Below are positions 52,641 to 61,349 of a stretch of 64,000 bases of DNA, one piece after another. Within the stretch, counting starts at the first letter, position 1. Each line of letters opens with the position of its first letter. This DNA comes from JAWRCU01 sp033542235 (GTDB taxonomy: Bacteria > Pseudomonadota > Alphaproteobacteria > Rhizobiales > Rhizobiaceae), in assembly GCF_033542235.1 (NCBI RefSeq), contig NZ_JAWRCU010000001.1:310001-374000 (forward strand), written 5' to 3'. The notes beneath the pieces are model-generated. The model saw only the letters and a list, made by a program, of their open reading frames with translations, made no database searches and was not told the DNA's origin. The translations under genes were made by a program, and so were the position numbers.

Positions 52641-53651
52641 CTACTTCTTCGGCGGCTCCGCCGGCACCGGCGCGGTGCCAAGACCGCTGACGTTCCTCGC
52701 CCGCACGCGCGGGCGGAAGGAAGCGCCCAGTTCCGGAGCACGGCGCCATGAAGGGTGCACGACAGGTTCCTTGGCCTTGAAGGCATATTCCTTCAAAAGC
52801 GCGAAATAATTGGGAAAGACATAGCCATCGTTCATCTTTACCCATTCGTCGCGACGCTCGCGGAACATGCGCGGCAGCCTGTACCAGGCGGCCGCAGGGT
52901 TGCGATGGTGCACGAAATGCAGATTGTTGTTGAGGAAAAGGAAAGCGAGCGGCGACCGCTCGACAATGATCGTGCGCCCTTCCGGTTGTTCCGACCATTG
53001 ATGCTCCGCGAATGTGCGGATCGAAATCAATCCGAGGCCCAGCCAGGTCGGGCCCAGAAGATAGATCCAGAGCGGAATGCAGAAGCCGTAAGTGATGATC
53101 GGCAGCACGATCGCAAGGGCGGCGAGATGCAGCGCCCAGGCAAGCCGCACCGCTCGATCGCCCTCCCGCACCAGCCTCCAGTCGTCCAGGAAGAAGCCGA
53201 TTGCAGAGAGCCACGGTCCCAGGATCAAGCGGCCGACCATCGTATTGTTGAGCCGAAGCAGCGCCTTCATCGCCTCCGGAAGCTCCTCGTGCTTCCAAAG
53301 CGCCTGATAATAGCTCTCGGGATCGTCGAACGGGTCGGTCAGCCGCTCGTCCGCATGATGCCTCAGATGCAGGGCCTTGAAGCGTCGATAGGGCCACACG
53401 AGCCCGATCGGCAGAAAGACGAAGGCTTCATTGACAAGCGCGTTGCGTGTCGGATGGCCGTGCAGCACTTCGTGCACCAGCGAAGATTGCAGCGCGACCA
53501 CGAAACCCAAAACGAGAAGTCCTATGCTTGGATAGCTGGGCCAGATCAGCAGGCCAGCAGCGCCCCAAAGTGCATAGCACCCGATTATCAGCCCAACCGT
53601 CGGCCACTCCACCGACGACAACCCGCGCCGTCTGACCTGCCTCTCTGCCAT
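52641..53651 (-). CDS. Fatty acid desaturase family protein (membrane di-iron)
   Basis: The 336-residue membrane protein has three histidine boxes of membrane di-iron desaturases/hydroxylases: HEVLHGH, HLRHH and HFVHH, with hydrophobic segments between (IIGCYALWGAAGLLIW, GFCIPLWIYLLGPTWLGLGL). It would introduce a double bond or hydroxyl into an acyl chain or isoprenoid at the inner membrane. It is divergent from an XRE regulator gene, with several palindromes between, so that regulator may control it. Substrate undetermined. Confidence 0.88.
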   Translation of the reverse strand: MAERQVRRRGLSSVEWPTVGLIIGCYALWGAAGLLIWPSYPSIGLLVLGFVVALQSSLVHEVLHGHPTRNALVNEAFVFLPIGLVWPYRRFKALHLRHHADERLTDPFDDPESYYQALWKHEELPEAMKALLRLNNTMVGRLILGPWLSAIGFFLDDWRLVREGDRAVRLAWALHLAALAIVLPIITYGFCIPLWIYLLGPTWLGLGLISIRTFAEHQWSEQPEGRTIIVERSPLAFLFLNNNLHFVHHRNPAAAWYRLPRMFRERRDEWVKMNDGYVFPNYFALLKEYAFKAKEPVVHPSWRRAPELGASFRPRVRARNVSGLGTAPVPAEPPKK

Positions 53652-53663
53652 GCCTTGCCCCAG

Positions 53664-53785
53664 TCAGGAATCCCCTCAGTTCCTGACAATATGCTGTCAG
53701 TAGAATCGGCCTTCTTCAATGCGACAATGCGCAGAAAGCGTTTACATTGCGCATCTTGGGACGCATCTGTTGCACATTGTAAACG
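53664..53785. promoter_or_regulatory. Palindrome-rich divergent control region (desaturase / XRE regulator)
   Basis: Three inverted repeats lie here: TCAGGAA/TTCCTGA (53664-53670, 53680-53686), CTGACA/TGTCAG (53683-53688, 53695-53700), and CGTTTACA/TGTAAACG (53739-53746, 53778-53785). The first two overlap. They are suited to binding a regulator such as the XRE protein encoded at 53866, but which one is used cannot be told from sequence. Confidence 0.45.
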
Positions 53786-53865
53786 ATCGGCGAGATTCAT
53801 ATACGCATTGAACGCCATGTTTGAATGAGTAGCGCAAAATCATTCCCCAGCGCCAGGAGCCACAA

Positions 53866-54723
53866 ATGGATAAGCGCGACCTGTCAAGCGTCTTTCGCGA
53901 GCGGCTGAAAATGGTCATACGCCGTTCGGATCTGAACCAGTCGGCGTTCGCCCAGGCTGTCGGCATCGACCGTTCGGCGCTGTCGCAACTCCTCTCCGGG
54001 GCCACCACGCGGCTTCCCCGTGCGGAGACGCTGCTCAACATTGCCTCTGAGAACAAGGTGTCGCTCGATTGGCTTCTGGGCCTCAGCCAGGATGAAGGGC
54101 TGACAGGCGAGATCCGCGCAAGCTTTGAACTGGAGGAGGCGGTCGGCGGCTTCGATCGCACGCTGCTCGCCCGCTGGCACGCTGAAGCGGGAGGCACCAA
54201 GATCCGCTACGTACCGGCCGGCATTCCCGACCTGCTCAGGACCGACGAACTGATCGAGTACGAGGCCGGCATCACCAACAAGAGCCCCGAATCGCAGGCG
54301 GACGAGACACGCTACCGCATCGACTATTCGCGCCGGCCGGAGACCGACATGGAAGTGTGCATGCCGCTTCACGTGCTCGAGATTTTCGCACGCGGGCTCG
54401 GTATCTGGAGCGATTTCCCCGCAGCGGCGCGCGTCGAGCAGCTCACTCACATGGCACGCTTGCTCGACGATCTCTATCCGACGTTCCGTCTCTACCTATA
54501 TGACGGCCGACTGCGCTATTCCCTGCCCTATACGATCTTCGGCTCTATCCGCGCAGCGATCTATGCCGGCGACATGTATCTGGTGCTGAACGCGACGCAG
54601 CCCGTCAGGGCCCTCACCCGCCATTTCGACAATTTGATCCGCGCAGCGGTCGTCAACGCGCATGAAAGCGCTGCCTTTGCGAGAGACCTCGTGACACTGC
54701 CGATCAGGAATAACGATAGCTAG
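53866..54723 (+). CDS. XRE-family transcriptional regulator with C-terminal sensory domain
   Basis: The 285-residue protein has an N-terminal Cro/CI-type helix-turn-helix (NQSAFAQAVGIDRSALSQLL, about residues 24-43) and a long C-terminal region (about 90-285) with no motif I recognise (IRYVPAGIPDLLRTDELIEY, LPYTIFGSIRAAIYAGDMYL). Divergent placement from the desaturase gene suggests control of membrane lipid composition. CCAGGAG precedes the ATG. Ligand unknown. Confidence 0.85.
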   Translation: MDKRDLSSVFRERLKMVIRRSDLNQSAFAQAVGIDRSALSQLLSGATTRLPRAETLLNIASENKVSLDWLLGLSQDEGLTGEIRASFELEEAVGGFDRTLLARWHAEAGGTKIRYVPAGIPDLLRTDELIEYEAGITNKSPESQADETRYRIDYSRRPETDMEVCMPLHVLEIFARGLGIWSDFPAAARVEQLTHMARLLDDLYPTFRLYLYDGRLRYSLPYTIFGSIRAAIYAGDMYLVLNATQPVRALTRHFDNLIRAAVVNAHESAAFARDLVTLPIRNNDS

Positions 54724-54753
54724 AGGCCCCGCAACCCATCCCGCTCATTGACA

Positions 54754-54775
54754 GATATAAAGACTTCTTTATATC
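54754..54775. promoter_or_regulatory. Perfect palindromic operator upstream of betaine-homocysteine methyltransferase
   Basis: GATATAAAG (54754-54762) and CTTTATATC (54767-54775) are perfect 9-bp arms around ACTT. It lies 32 bases before the start codon. The ATATAAAG...CTTTATAT form resembles, from memory, the site of ArsR-type SAM-cycle regulators (SahR group) in alphaproteobacteria. Regulation of methionine-cycle genes by S-adenosylhomocysteine would fit. Confidence 0.65.
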
Positions 54776-54807
54776 CTTATTCGATTGAACCCACGAGAGC
54801 CGTTGTC

Positions 54808-55818
54808 ATGACCAATCCGATCGATGCCCTGATTGCTGAAAAGGGCGTGCTGCTTGCCGACGGTGCGACCGGGACAAACCTGTTTGCTATGGGACTTCCG
54901 GCCGGCGAAGCGCCGGAACTGCTCAACGAGACCGCGCCCGACACCATCCGTGAATTGCACCAACGCTTCGTTGATGCAGGCGCCGACATCATCCTGACAA
55001 ACTCCTTCGGCGGCACCAGACACCGGCTGAAGCTGCACCATGCGCAGGACCGGGTTTTCGAGCTCAACAAGAAGGCCGCCGAGATCGGCCGCTCGGTTGC
55101 CGACAAGTCGGGCCGCAAGGTGATCGTCGCGGGCTCGGTCGGCCCGACCGGCGAGCTTCTAGTGCCGCTCGGCGCCCTCACCTACGAGGATGCGGTCGAC
55201 GCCTTCGCCGAGCAGATCGAAGGACTGAAAGCCGGCGGCGCGGAGGTTGCCTGGATCGAGACCATGTCGGCGCCGGAGGAGATCCGTGCCGCCGCGGAAG
55301 CCGCGATCCGAGTCGGTCTCCCCTACACCTATACCGGCTCCTTCGACACGGCTGGCCGCACCATGATGGGGCTGTTGCCGAAGGACATACACGCCGTCGC
55401 CGACGGCTTGGCCGAGAAGCCGCTCGGCGTTGGCGCCAATTGTGGTGTCGGCGCATCCGACATCCTCGCCTCTCTGCTCGACATGACCGCGGCAAAGCCG
55501 GACGCGACCGTGATCGTCAAGGGCAATTGCGGCATCCCGGAATTCCGGGGCTCGGAGATCCACTATTCGGGCACGCCCGAGCTGATGGCGGACTATGTGC
55601 GACTGGCAGTCGACGCCGGAGCCAAGATCGTGGGCGGCTGCTGCGGCACGAGTTTCGGCCACTTAGCCGCCATGCGTAAGGCACTGGACGCGCACACCAA
55701 GGCTGAGCGGCCGACGGTCGAGACCATCGTCGAGCGTATCGGGCCGATGCGGAACAAGCTCGCCAGCCAGGGCGGAACGGAAGCTGAAGGCGGCAGGCGT
55801 CGGCGTGCCAGGGCATAA
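54808..55818 (+). CDS. bmt: Betaine-homocysteine S-methyltransferase
   Basis: The 336-residue enzyme has the homocysteine-methyltransferase fold: LLADGATGTNLFAMGLPAGE at the N-terminus and the three zinc Cys in GVGANCGVG and IVGGCCGTSFG. It moves a methyl group from glycine betaine (or a similar onium donor) to homocysteine to make methionine. In rhizobia this links osmolyte breakdown to methionine synthesis. I use ATG 54808; the frame is open to 54748, but that would run across the operator palindrome. Confidence 0.92.
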   Translation: MTNPIDALIAEKGVLLADGATGTNLFAMGLPAGEAPELLNETAPDTIRELHQRFVDAGADIILTNSFGGTRHRLKLHHAQDRVFELNKKAAEIGRSVADKSGRKVIVAGSVGPTGELLVPLGALTYEDAVDAFAEQIEGLKAGGAEVAWIETMSAPEEIRAAAEAAIRVGLPYTYTGSFDTAGRTMMGLLPKDIHAVADGLAEKPLGVGANCGVGASDILASLLDMTAAKPDATVIVKGNCGIPEFRGSEIHYSGTPELMADYVRLAVDAGAKIVGGCCGTSFGHLAAMRKALDAHTKAERPTVETIVERIGPMRNKLASQGGTEAEGGRRRRARA

Positions 55819-55820
55819 AG

Positions 55821-56201
55821 TCAGCGCGCAGCCAGACGATACGGCTGAATCAGCAACTCGGCGGGAATGCCCCATTTGCGGTTGAGCTTGTAGGCCATAT
55901 CCAGAGTGATCGCACGCCTGCGTCGCAGGACTTCCGATGCCCGGGGCGACGATCCTAGAACCTCTGCAAGGTCCCTGCGTGTCAGACCCTTCATTTGCAT
56001 GTGGGCAGCGATCGTCTCGACCGGATCGGGATCCGAGATCGGGTAGTGTGCGTCTTCGTAGGCTTCTATGAGTGTGGCAAGAACATCGAAACGGTCGCCC
56101 TCGGGTGTTCCCGGCTCCGGCTGATCTTCAAAATAAGCCGTGATTTCCTCGATTGCCCATTCATAGTCCGCCTCGGTTTTGATCGGTCGAATATTTTCCA
56201 T
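55821..56201 (-). CDS. HigA-family antitoxin
   Basis: The 126-residue protein has an acidic N-terminal region (IKTEADYEWAIEEITAYFED, DDP-rich linker) and a C-terminal helix-turn-helix (LTRRDLAEVLGSSPRASEVL), the HigA pattern. It would neutralise the HigB toxin and repress the operon. The ATG at 56201 overlaps the toxin stop (TGATG). The toxin gene upstream contains a stop codon, so this may be an orphan antitoxin. It ends 2 bases from bmt, convergently. Confidence 0.88.
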   Translation of the reverse strand: MENIRPIKTEADYEWAIEEITAYFEDQPEPGTPEGDRFDVLATLIEAYEDAHYPISDPDPVETIAAHMQMKGLTRRDLAEVLGSSPRASEVLRRRRAITLDMAYKLNRKWGIPAELLIQPYRLAAR

Positions 56202-56497
56202 CACACCGTCTCCGGATCTATTTTGTCGTAGTCCCTGTGGGTGCCGACAAATTTGATGAGCACGCGCTTGAAAGCATAGGCGACGTGAACCACGAGGCGG
56301 TACTTGTTGCCTCCGATGTCGAAGATCAGCCGATTGTCACCGACGAAGTCGACAGTTGGCCCAAACATTGCCTTCACATCAGCCGGTCAGTTCCAGTCTG
56401 CCTCGCTGACCAACACGTACCAGACGGACAGGGGTGTCTGGGCTTGGTTGTGTCTCTCCCAGAATTCCCTCAGTGCCCGCTTCGCAATGATCTGCAT
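56201..56497 (-). pseudogene. HigB-type toxin with premature stop codon
   Basis: Reading 99 codons from ATG 56497 gives a HigB-like mRNA interferase: QIIAKRALREFWERHNQAQT, SVWYVLVSEADWN, then TGA (codon 37, 56389-56387), then PADVKAMFGPTVDFVGDNRL, NKYRLVVHVAYAFKRVLIKF. Apart from this one codon the frame is intact to its own stop overlapping higA. It is either a recent nonsense mutation, a sequencing error, or recoding (least likely). Bases 56498-56662 hold nothing I can support. Confidence 0.85.
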
Positions 56498-56662
56498 TCC
56501 TCGATATAGGCAATTCCCAAATTGGGAACAAGTGGTTTCAATTTTATGCAGATCAAGACTGGCAGACGAAGGACTGTCGCCTTCGCCGATGCCTCACTTC
56601 CCAGAACATTCGCCGTTTTGCTTACCGTGGAGGTAACGGCCGACCGCGCCCCGCAATCGCCA

Positions 56663-58735
56663 TTACCGGTTCCTGCTATCCAGCGCGGCGGCGAGGCGTA
56701 CCAGCGAAACGAACTCCGCCCTGTACCCGAACGGGTCGGAGCCCCGCGCAGCATTGGCGATCCCGATGATCCTGTCGTAGCCCAATGACGCGGTCTGACC
56801 TTCGTCGCGCAGCTTCTGGCCGAAGGCAGCAACCGCGACCGAGAAACGCTGATCGACGCTCGCCTGGTCGAAGGAGGACACCTCGTTCGCCTTCGTCACC
56901 GGCGTGGTGATCAGTTTCGACGTATCGCCGTCCGGCGCCTTGTAGCGGATCTTCACGAATGCATATTCTTCCGGGTTCTGCACGCCGCCATTGCCGGTCG
57001 AGGCCTGGCCGTAGCGCAGGCCATCGATCATTTGAGGAGCCCCCTTGGGCGTGATCTCGTAGATGGCAGTGACCGCATGGCCCGAGCCGATCTCGCCGGC
57101 GTCGGCACGGTCGTTGTTGAAGTCCTCGCGGTTGAGTGCCCGGGTTTCGTAGCCGATCAGCCGATATTCGGCGACCTTGGTCGGATTGAACTCGACCTGG
57201 ATCTTCACGTCCTTGGCGATCGGGAAGAGTGTCGAGGAGGCATCCTCGACCAGCACCTTCTCGGCCTCGGCAAGCGTGTCGATATAGGCAGCCGTGCCGT
57301 TGCCGTTCTGGGCGATGGTCTGCATCATATGGTCGTTGAGATTGCCGCGACCGAAGCCAAGCACCGAGAGGAACACGCCCGAATTGCGGTTCTGTTCGAT
57401 GAGCCGCTTGAGATCCTCGTCGTCGGTCTGGCCGACATTGAAATCGCCATCGGTGGCGAGCATAACGCGGTTCACGCCCCCCTGTACGAACGACTGTCCG
57501 GCGAGCTTGTAGGCTTCTCGGATGCTGGCCGCGCCGGCCGTCGAACCGCCGGGCGCCAGATTGTCTATTGCCGAAAGGATCTTCGCCTTTTCCGAGACTT
57601 TGGTGGGCATCAGGACGGTGCCGGCCTCGCCGGCATAGGTGACGATCGACACCGTGTCGTTCGGGCCCAGCCTGTCGACAAGCAGCTTGAAGGCGGATTT
57701 CAAGAGCGGCAGCTTGTCCGGCTCGTCCATGGACCCCGAGACATCGATGAGGAATACCAGGTTGACCTTCGGCTTCTCGGTGGGCGCGATGTCATAACCC
57801 TTGATCGCGACATGCATCAGCCTGGTCTCAGCGTTCCACGGCGTCGGCATGACGGTGACGGTTGCGTTGAACGGTGTGGCTGCCGAATCCGGCCCCTTCC
57901 AGTCATAGGGGAAGTAGTTGATCATCTCCTCGACGCGCACCGTGTCGGCTTGCGGCAGCAGCCCCTCTTTCAGCGAACGGCGCACGAAGGAGTAGGATGC
58001 GGTATCAACGTCGATCGAAAAGGTCGAAACGGGGTCGGTTGCAACGGACCTGACCGGATTGGCCTTGAATTCCTGAAGCCGGTCGCGATTCTCTGGCTGC
58101 TGCACCTCTTGATCGGCAGGCACCTGAACTGCCGATAATTGATCCTGCGCCGCAGGCCTCGGCGCCGCCGCTCCACCTGCGGCGCGACCGTCCTGTGGCT
58201 GGCTTGCAATCACGCGCGGCGCCATCGGCTCTGGGGGAAGAGGCGCGATTTGCTCGGAAGCGACGGTAGTTTGTGCGTCGGGCTTCGCTCCCCTCTCCAA
58301 CGGGAGACCTGTGTCGACACCACGACCAAGCGGGCTCGGCGCGGCTTCGTTCTTCTTCGCCGCGTGAAGCGTCATCGGCTTTGCGACAGTCGTCTTTTCG
58401 GCGTGCCCCGGCTTCGCAGTCTCTCCGACCGTGTCCTGGGGCATGAAGCGGAACGGCTGCTCCAGCATCAGGTGATAGGCCGTGTAGCCCGCGATCGGCA
58501 GCGCCAGCAGTCCGGCGATCGCCGGCGTCGCATACATCTTCCTGTTCATCGTCTCTCTCCAGAGCTTCCTTGCCCGATCGATGAGACGAGTGCCCGCTTC
58601 CCTTCCTTGGGCGGCCGCGGAAGTATTTTCGAGATCATAGGCGGCGAAAGCCGCGTCAAGCGCGCGCGAGCGGGCCTCGTCCTGCGGAGCAGGCACGGCG
58701 CTGTTGCGCAGGATGTCGAGTTCGTCCTTTTCCAT
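56663..58735 (-). CDS. VWA domain protein with N-terminal membrane segment
   Basis: The 690-residue protein starts with a cytoplasmic stretch of about 65 residues, a membrane segment (about 68-88, ATPAIAGLLALPIAGYTAYH), a Pro/Ala-rich linker (about 100-225), then FSIDVDTASYSFVRRSLKEG and a von Willebrand A domain with the MIDAS motif DVSGSMDEPD, followed by a C-terminal YfbK-type extension. Most of it should be periplasmic. It lies 2 bases after the sigma factor gene, so the N-terminal cytoplasmic part may regulate that sigma factor, as anti-sigma factors do. Function unknown. Confidence 0.88.
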   Translation of the reverse strand: MEKDELDILRNSAVPAPQDEARSRALDAAFAAYDLENTSAAAQGREAGTRLIDRARKLWRETMNRKMYATPAIAGLLALPIAGYTAYHLMLEQPFRFMPQDTVGETAKPGHAEKTTVAKPMTLHAAKKNEAAPSPLGRGVDTGLPLERGAKPDAQTTVASEQIAPLPPEPMAPRVIASQPQDGRAAGGAAAPRPAAQDQLSAVQVPADQEVQQPENRDRLQEFKANPVRSVATDPVSTFSIDVDTASYSFVRRSLKEGLLPQADTVRVEEMINYFPYDWKGPDSAATPFNATVTVMPTPWNAETRLMHVAIKGYDIAPTEKPKVNLVFLIDVSGSMDEPDKLPLLKSAFKLLVDRLGPNDTVSIVTYAGEAGTVLMPTKVSEKAKILSAIDNLAPGGSTAGAASIREAYKLAGQSFVQGGVNRVMLATDGDFNVGQTDDEDLKRLIEQNRNSGVFLSVLGFGRGNLNDHMMQTIAQNGNGTAAYIDTLAEAEKVLVEDASSTLFPIAKDVKIQVEFNPTKVAEYRLIGYETRALNREDFNNDRADAGEIGSGHAVTAIYEITPKGAPQMIDGLRYGQASTGNGGVQNPEEYAFVKIRYKAPDGDTSKLITTPVTKANEVSSFDQASVDQRFSVAVAAFGQKLRDEGQTASLGYDRIIGIANAARGSDPFGYRAEFVSLVRLAAALDSRNR

Positions 58736-58737
58736 GG

Positions 58738-59307
58738 TCAGACTTCCCCGGCCGAAGCGATCATCCGCTTCAGCCGCTTCTTGGCTTCATGGACGTGCCA
58801 GGAGACAGTGGCTTCTGCCGAACCCATCACGTCGGCTGCGTCCGCATGGCTCAGGCCTTCGCCATAGACGAGCAGCACGGCTTCCCGCTGCTTGTCGGGA
58901 AGGGTCCTGACTGCCGCCCACAGCTCCTCGACCGGATCGTCGGCCAAAGGCTCATGGGCCTCGCCGCCCGATACCAGCGCGTGAATGCCGAACGCCTCCA
59001 TCTTCGCGCTCTCCCGTGCGGACTTGCGCTTCAGGTCACGCGCGGCGTTTAGCGTCATGGCGTAGAGCCAGGTCGTGAAGGCGCTGCCACCCCGGTATGA
59101 GCGGATCGCCTTGCCGAGCCTCACGCAGACCTCCTGCGCGATGTCCTCGGCGTCGGCTCGGTTGCCGGCCCAGCGCCAGGCGACTCGATGGATGAAGTCG
59201 TAGTGCCTTTCGACCAGACGGCCGAAGGCCTCGCGATCCCCCTCGCGCGCCCGCCCGGCCAGCGCCAGATCGGAAGTTGCCTCTGTCTCCAGCACCATCA
59301 CCGTCAT
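58738..59307 (-). CDS. ECF-type RNA polymerase sigma factor
   Basis: The 189-residue protein has sigma region 2 (LVERHYDFIHRVAWRWAGNR, ADAEDIAQEVCVRLG) and region 4 (LPDKQREAVLLVYGEGLSHA, DAADVMGSAEATVSWHVHEA). Regions 1 and 3 are lacking, as in ECF sigmas. I start at ATG 59307. The partner gene downstream encodes a membrane VWA protein with a short cytosolic N-terminus, in place of a standard zinc anti-sigma protein. The trigger is unknown. Confidence 0.9.
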   Translation of the reverse strand: MTVMVLETEATSDLALAGRAREGDREAFGRLVERHYDFIHRVAWRWAGNRADAEDIAQEVCVRLGKAIRSYRGGSAFTTWLYAMTLNAARDLKRKSARESAKMEAFGIHALVSGGEAHEPLADDPVEELWAAVRTLPDKQREAVLLVYGEGLSHADAADVMGSAEATVSWHVHEAKKRLKRMIASAGEV

Positions 59308-59491
59308 TTGCGTGTGAGACGAACGCTTTGCGGCCTTCCTTGGGTAAGCGCAAAGAAAATTTTCAAAGGGCGGGGCTGAGGGCAGCAAATGCATATGAAA
59401 CGAAACCTGTTCGTGGAATATTTGGCGCCGCCCAGCGTTCCTATGGCGGTATGGCAGACGCCGACGCGCCCGGCCAATGGGAGACACGCTC

Positions 59492-59866
59492 ATGAAATCG
59501 ATAGCTATTGGATTAGCCGCGCTGCTCGCGACGGCGGCGGCAGCTTACACGATGGAGCCCGCGAAACTTGTGCAGGGCAAGAGCGGCAAGGTCTGGACCG
59601 ATGAGAAGGGCATGACCCTTTACACTTTCGACAAGGACAAGAAAGGCGAGTCCAGCTGCGACGACAAATGCGCGAAAGCGTGGCCGCCGCTAGCCGCCGG
59701 CGCGGATGCCAAGGCCACGGGCCAGTGGACTGTCGTCAATCGCAAGGACGGCACCAAGATGTGGGCCTATGAGGGCCATCCGCTCTACACTTACGCAGAC
59801 GACAAGGCGCCCGGCGACATGAAGGGCGAAGGCAAAGGCGGCGTCTGGCACGTCGCTAAGCAATAG
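59492..59866 (+). CDS. Small exported COG4315-type repeat protein
   Basis: The 124-residue protein has a signal peptide (MKSIAIGLAALLATAAAAYT) and two repeats with the pattern G-x-x-LYTFDKDKKGESSC and GHPLYTYADDKAPGD, the secreted lipoprotein family with the Y-x-[FWY]-x2-D motif (COG4315). The Cys pair CDDKCAKAWPPL lies between. GGGAGA precedes the ATG. It diverges from the ECF sigma gene and may belong to its regulon. Function unknown. Confidence 0.88.
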   Translation: MKSIAIGLAALLATAAAAYTMEPAKLVQGKSGKVWTDEKGMTLYTFDKDKKGESSCDDKCAKAWPPLAAGADAKATGQWTVVNRKDGTKMWAYEGHPLYTYADDKAPGDMKGEGKGGVWHVAKQ

Positions 59867-59948
59867 CGGCGAGCGCCTGGGAGCGCGCTACGGCATTCAG
59901 ATCAGACAGCGCCGCCGGCCACCATTGCGAGCCGGCGGCGCCTGTGCG

Positions 59949-60356
59949 TCAGGCAAACCAGGCGCGGAGACCGCCCTGAGCAATGCGGCGCAGCCGCTGT
60001 GCCAGGCCAGCTCCGGTCATGCTGCCGTAGTAGTGGCAATCGCAGAATAGCCGATGCGCATCGCGACCGGAGAGCTCGAAGAACGCCATCGCGTCTCCGA
60101 GACGATCGCCCGCCAGCCCCTCTTCGCGAAGAACAGGGTCCTTGTAGGCGACCTCCAGCGGCGAATTGTCGGCCCGTGCCTCCAGGCGCTCCGCGAGCGG
60201 GAGATACTCGATGCGAGTAAGCGCGTTGAGCTTGCCGGGGTTCCTGTCAAGCAGGTCGGCCCAGCGCTCGAGCCGTTCACGGCGGCTCATTCTGCGGGTT
60301 GCGAAGGGTACGATTTCGGCGACGCCGCCGAGTTCGTCGATCTTCTGGTGTTTCAT
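59949..60356 (-). CDS. Conserved hypothetical protein
   Basis: The 135-residue basic protein has no signal or membrane segment. Recognisable features are RRERLERWADLLDRNPGKLN, the acidic FFELSGRDAHRLFCDCHYYG and a C-terminal basic helix. I do not recognise a family with known function. AGGAG lies before the ATG at 60356. A TetR-type palindrome lies about 90 bases upstream. Confidence 0.75.
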   Translation of the reverse strand: MKHQKIDELGGVAEIVPFATRRMSRRERLERWADLLDRNPGKLNALTRIEYLPLAERLEARADNSPLEVAYKDPVLREEGLAGDRLGDAMAFFELSGRDAHRLFCDCHYYGSMTGAGLAQRLRRIAQGGLRAWFA

Positions 60357-60442
60357 GCGAAGCTCCTATGACAAGCCCCCGCAGCAACACCCCTCCAACG
60401 GCATCATACCAGCTATCGTTCCCGATGCTATTGTCATTTGCT

Positions 60443-60460
60443 CCAAACCGACCGGTTTGG
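60443..60460. promoter_or_regulatory. TetR-type operator palindrome
   Basis: CCAAACCG (60443-60450) and CGGTTTGG (60453-60460) are perfect 8-bp arms around AC. The AAACCGACCGGTTT core resembles sites bound by TetR-family repressors. It lies between the dienelactone hydrolase gene and the hypothetical gene at 59949-60356, about 90 bases upstream of the latter's start. No TetR gene is in the window. Confidence 0.6.
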
Positions 60461-60515
60461 ACGTCAATTGAGGTAAGGTGAGCAGCTTCGCTCGAAGGAA
60501 TTGGGCCGATCGCAA

Positions 60516-61241
60516 TCAGCCGAGCGTTTCGGAAAAGAACGTCGTGAGCCGCCGCCAATGGCGCTCGGCACCCGCGAAATCGAAAACGCCGTGATCCGGC
60601 ACGCACCAGCCGTGCTGCATGCCGACATAATTCTCGATGATATGGTCGACTTCGGCTGTCCGCAGTGCCTCCGCGAGCTTGGCGGATTGATCCGGCGGGA
60701 AGCTGCGGTCGACGCCGGCGGTTCCGACATAGACCTTGGCCTTGATCTTGGCTGCCTGCCAGTGCGGGCTATCCGGCGCATCGCCCGCCAGGTTGCCGCC
60801 GTGGAAGCTCGCCGCGGCAACGATGCGATCGGGATAGGTTGCCGCCGCATTGAGCGACCGCGCTCCACCCATGCAGTAGCCAACCGTTCCGACTGGTCCT
60901 ACGCCCGCCTCCGCAAGCGCATCAAGAAAACCGGCGGTGTCGCGCTTGGTCATCTCCTGGCTCGTCGAGCCGATCAGTTCCATCAGCTCCGCACGTGTCT
61001 TCTCGTTGCTGAAGGCGGTCTTGGCATCAAACGCATAAGGGCCGTTGCGATAGAAGAGATCCGGAACGAGCACGGCATAGCCCTGCCCTGCAATGCGCTC
61101 CGCCATCTGAAAGAGCGCGGGCCTTGGGCCGAACGCATCCATATAGAGAATGACACCGGCATTGGAGGCGCCCCCCTCAGCCCGAAATAGTCCCGCCCTC
61201 GCAACGCCATCCTGGGTGCGGATATCGAGATCCTGCTTCAT
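60516..61241 (-). CDS. Dienelactone hydrolase family protein
   Basis: The 241-residue alpha/beta hydrolase has the nucleophile Cys in VGTVGYCMGGARSLN (G-x-C-x-G), a His in CVPDHGVFDFAG near the C-terminus, and the early YMDAFGPRPALFQMAERIA. It would hydrolyse a dienelactone or similar ester in the cytosol. Such proteins are numerous in rhizobia and few have known substrates. Neighbours suggest no pathway. Confidence 0.88.
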   Translation of the reverse strand: MKQDLDIRTQDGVARAGLFRAEGGASNAGVILYMDAFGPRPALFQMAERIAGQGYAVLVPDLFYRNGPYAFDAKTAFSNEKTRAELMELIGSTSQEMTKRDTAGFLDALAEAGVGPVGTVGYCMGGARSLNAAATYPDRIVAAASFHGGNLAGDAPDSPHWQAAKIKAKVYVGTAGVDRSFPPDQSAKLAEALRTAEVDHIIENYVGMQHGWCVPDHGVFDFAGAERHWRRLTTFFSETLG

Positions 61242-61349
61242 CGTGCCACTCCATGCTGCCTCAGGGCCGCTACCATAGGAGGCATTCGGTGCAAGCGGAC
61301 AAGGCTCTTATGCTACACATCGGCGTGAAGTCGCGCCCGAAAATCCGGC

